DNA of 13,588 bases from positions 1 to 13,588 of the forward strand of contig DKMV01000346.1 of the NCBI GenBank assembly GCA_002469605.1, in the 5' to 3' direction. The notes under the pieces are model-generated. The model was not told the DNA's origin and made no database searches. It was given only the letters and a program-made list of their open reading frames with translations. The DNA comes from Leclercia sp. UBA7405 (GTDB lineage: Bacteria > Pseudomonadota > Gammaproteobacteria > Enterobacterales > Enterobacteriaceae). How positions within the stretch are numbered: the first letter of the stretch is position 1; every line of letters begins with the position of its first letter. The position numbers and the translations under genes were made by a program. Of this stretch, positions 13,515 through 13,588 are shown piece after piece.

Positions 13515-13588
13515 TATCAAATTTAACAAGATATGTCATTCTTCGCGTGGCGGACCAGCAAACAAATTATTTACTCAAAGTATGAATC
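13515..13588 (-). other. Non-coding right edge
   Basis: All three minus-strand frames contain stops within the first 20 or so bases from the edge, so no upstream gene reaches into the window by more than a few codons. The stretch is A/T-rich. I see no convincing -35/-10 pair, tRNA or attachment site in it. Confidence 0.5.

Noticed and set aside
13471..13539. Upstream ATG at 13539 for the HNH gene
   Set aside because: The added 23 codons cover the terminator hairpin and are not HNH-like. The ATG at 13470 has a properly spaced GGAG.
1..13588. Search for CRISPR arrays, tRNAs, insertion sequences, defence or virulence cargo genes
   Set aside because: None seen. The operon is filled by virion and packaging genes, and the only gap above 150 bases is the terminase leader.

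Overview
The window is a segment of a temperate siphophage genome (a prophage or a free phage). It holds the DNA-packaging, head and tail-assembly genes of a late operon. Every supportable gene is on the minus strand, so transcription and gene order run from the right edge to the left edge. Coding is almost gap-free, with stop/start overlaps of the ATGA, GTGA and TGATG types. Good Shine-Dalgarno sites, moderate GC content and lambda/HK97-type proteins suggest an enterobacterial host (Escherichia, Salmonella, Klebsiella or Enterobacter class). The genus cannot be fixed from the sequence.

Right edge, packaging (13588 to 10546): a non-coding leader with a strong intrinsic terminator is followed by an HNH endonuclease, a small unknown protein with a GTG start, and a 164-base gap. 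That gap has repeats, dyads and a GC-rich stretch, and is the best candidate for the cos packaging site. A P27-family small terminase and a large terminase with ATPase and RNase H-type nuclease motifs come next. HNH plus terminase plus portal is the HK97-type cos-packaging arrangement.

Head (10546 to 5482): HK97-family portal, ClpP-like prohead protease, and HK97-fold major capsid protein with an N-terminal delta (scaffold) domain and the three residues needed for chainmail crosslinking. Then come a 61-aa protein, a gp6-like connector, a 54-aa CxxC protein overlapping a 68-aa protein, a head-closure protein and an HK97 gp10-like protein.

Tail (5485 to 1): tail-completion protein (DUF3168), tail tube, and G plus a G-T fusion made by a -1 frameshift at a lambda-identical GGGAAAG heptamer. 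After these come the 806-aa tape measure and minor tail proteins M and L. The 5' part of the K-type tail assembly protein, with its JAMM peptidase motif, runs off the left edge.

How the parts would work together: HNH and the two terminase subunits cut concatemers at cos and drive DNA through the portal. The protease clears the scaffold domains and the capsid then crosslinks. The connector and closure proteins join the head to a lambda-type tail, whose length is set by the tape measure and whose assembly needs the G/GT chaperones. Intrinsic terminator hairpins follow the capsid gene, precede the tail tube gene and follow it, which suggests expression tuning inside the operon. I see no tRNA, CRISPR, insertion sequence, defence cassette or other accessory cargo. 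The least ordinary items are the frameshift cassette, the repeat cluster before the terminase, and the overlapping 54-aa gene.
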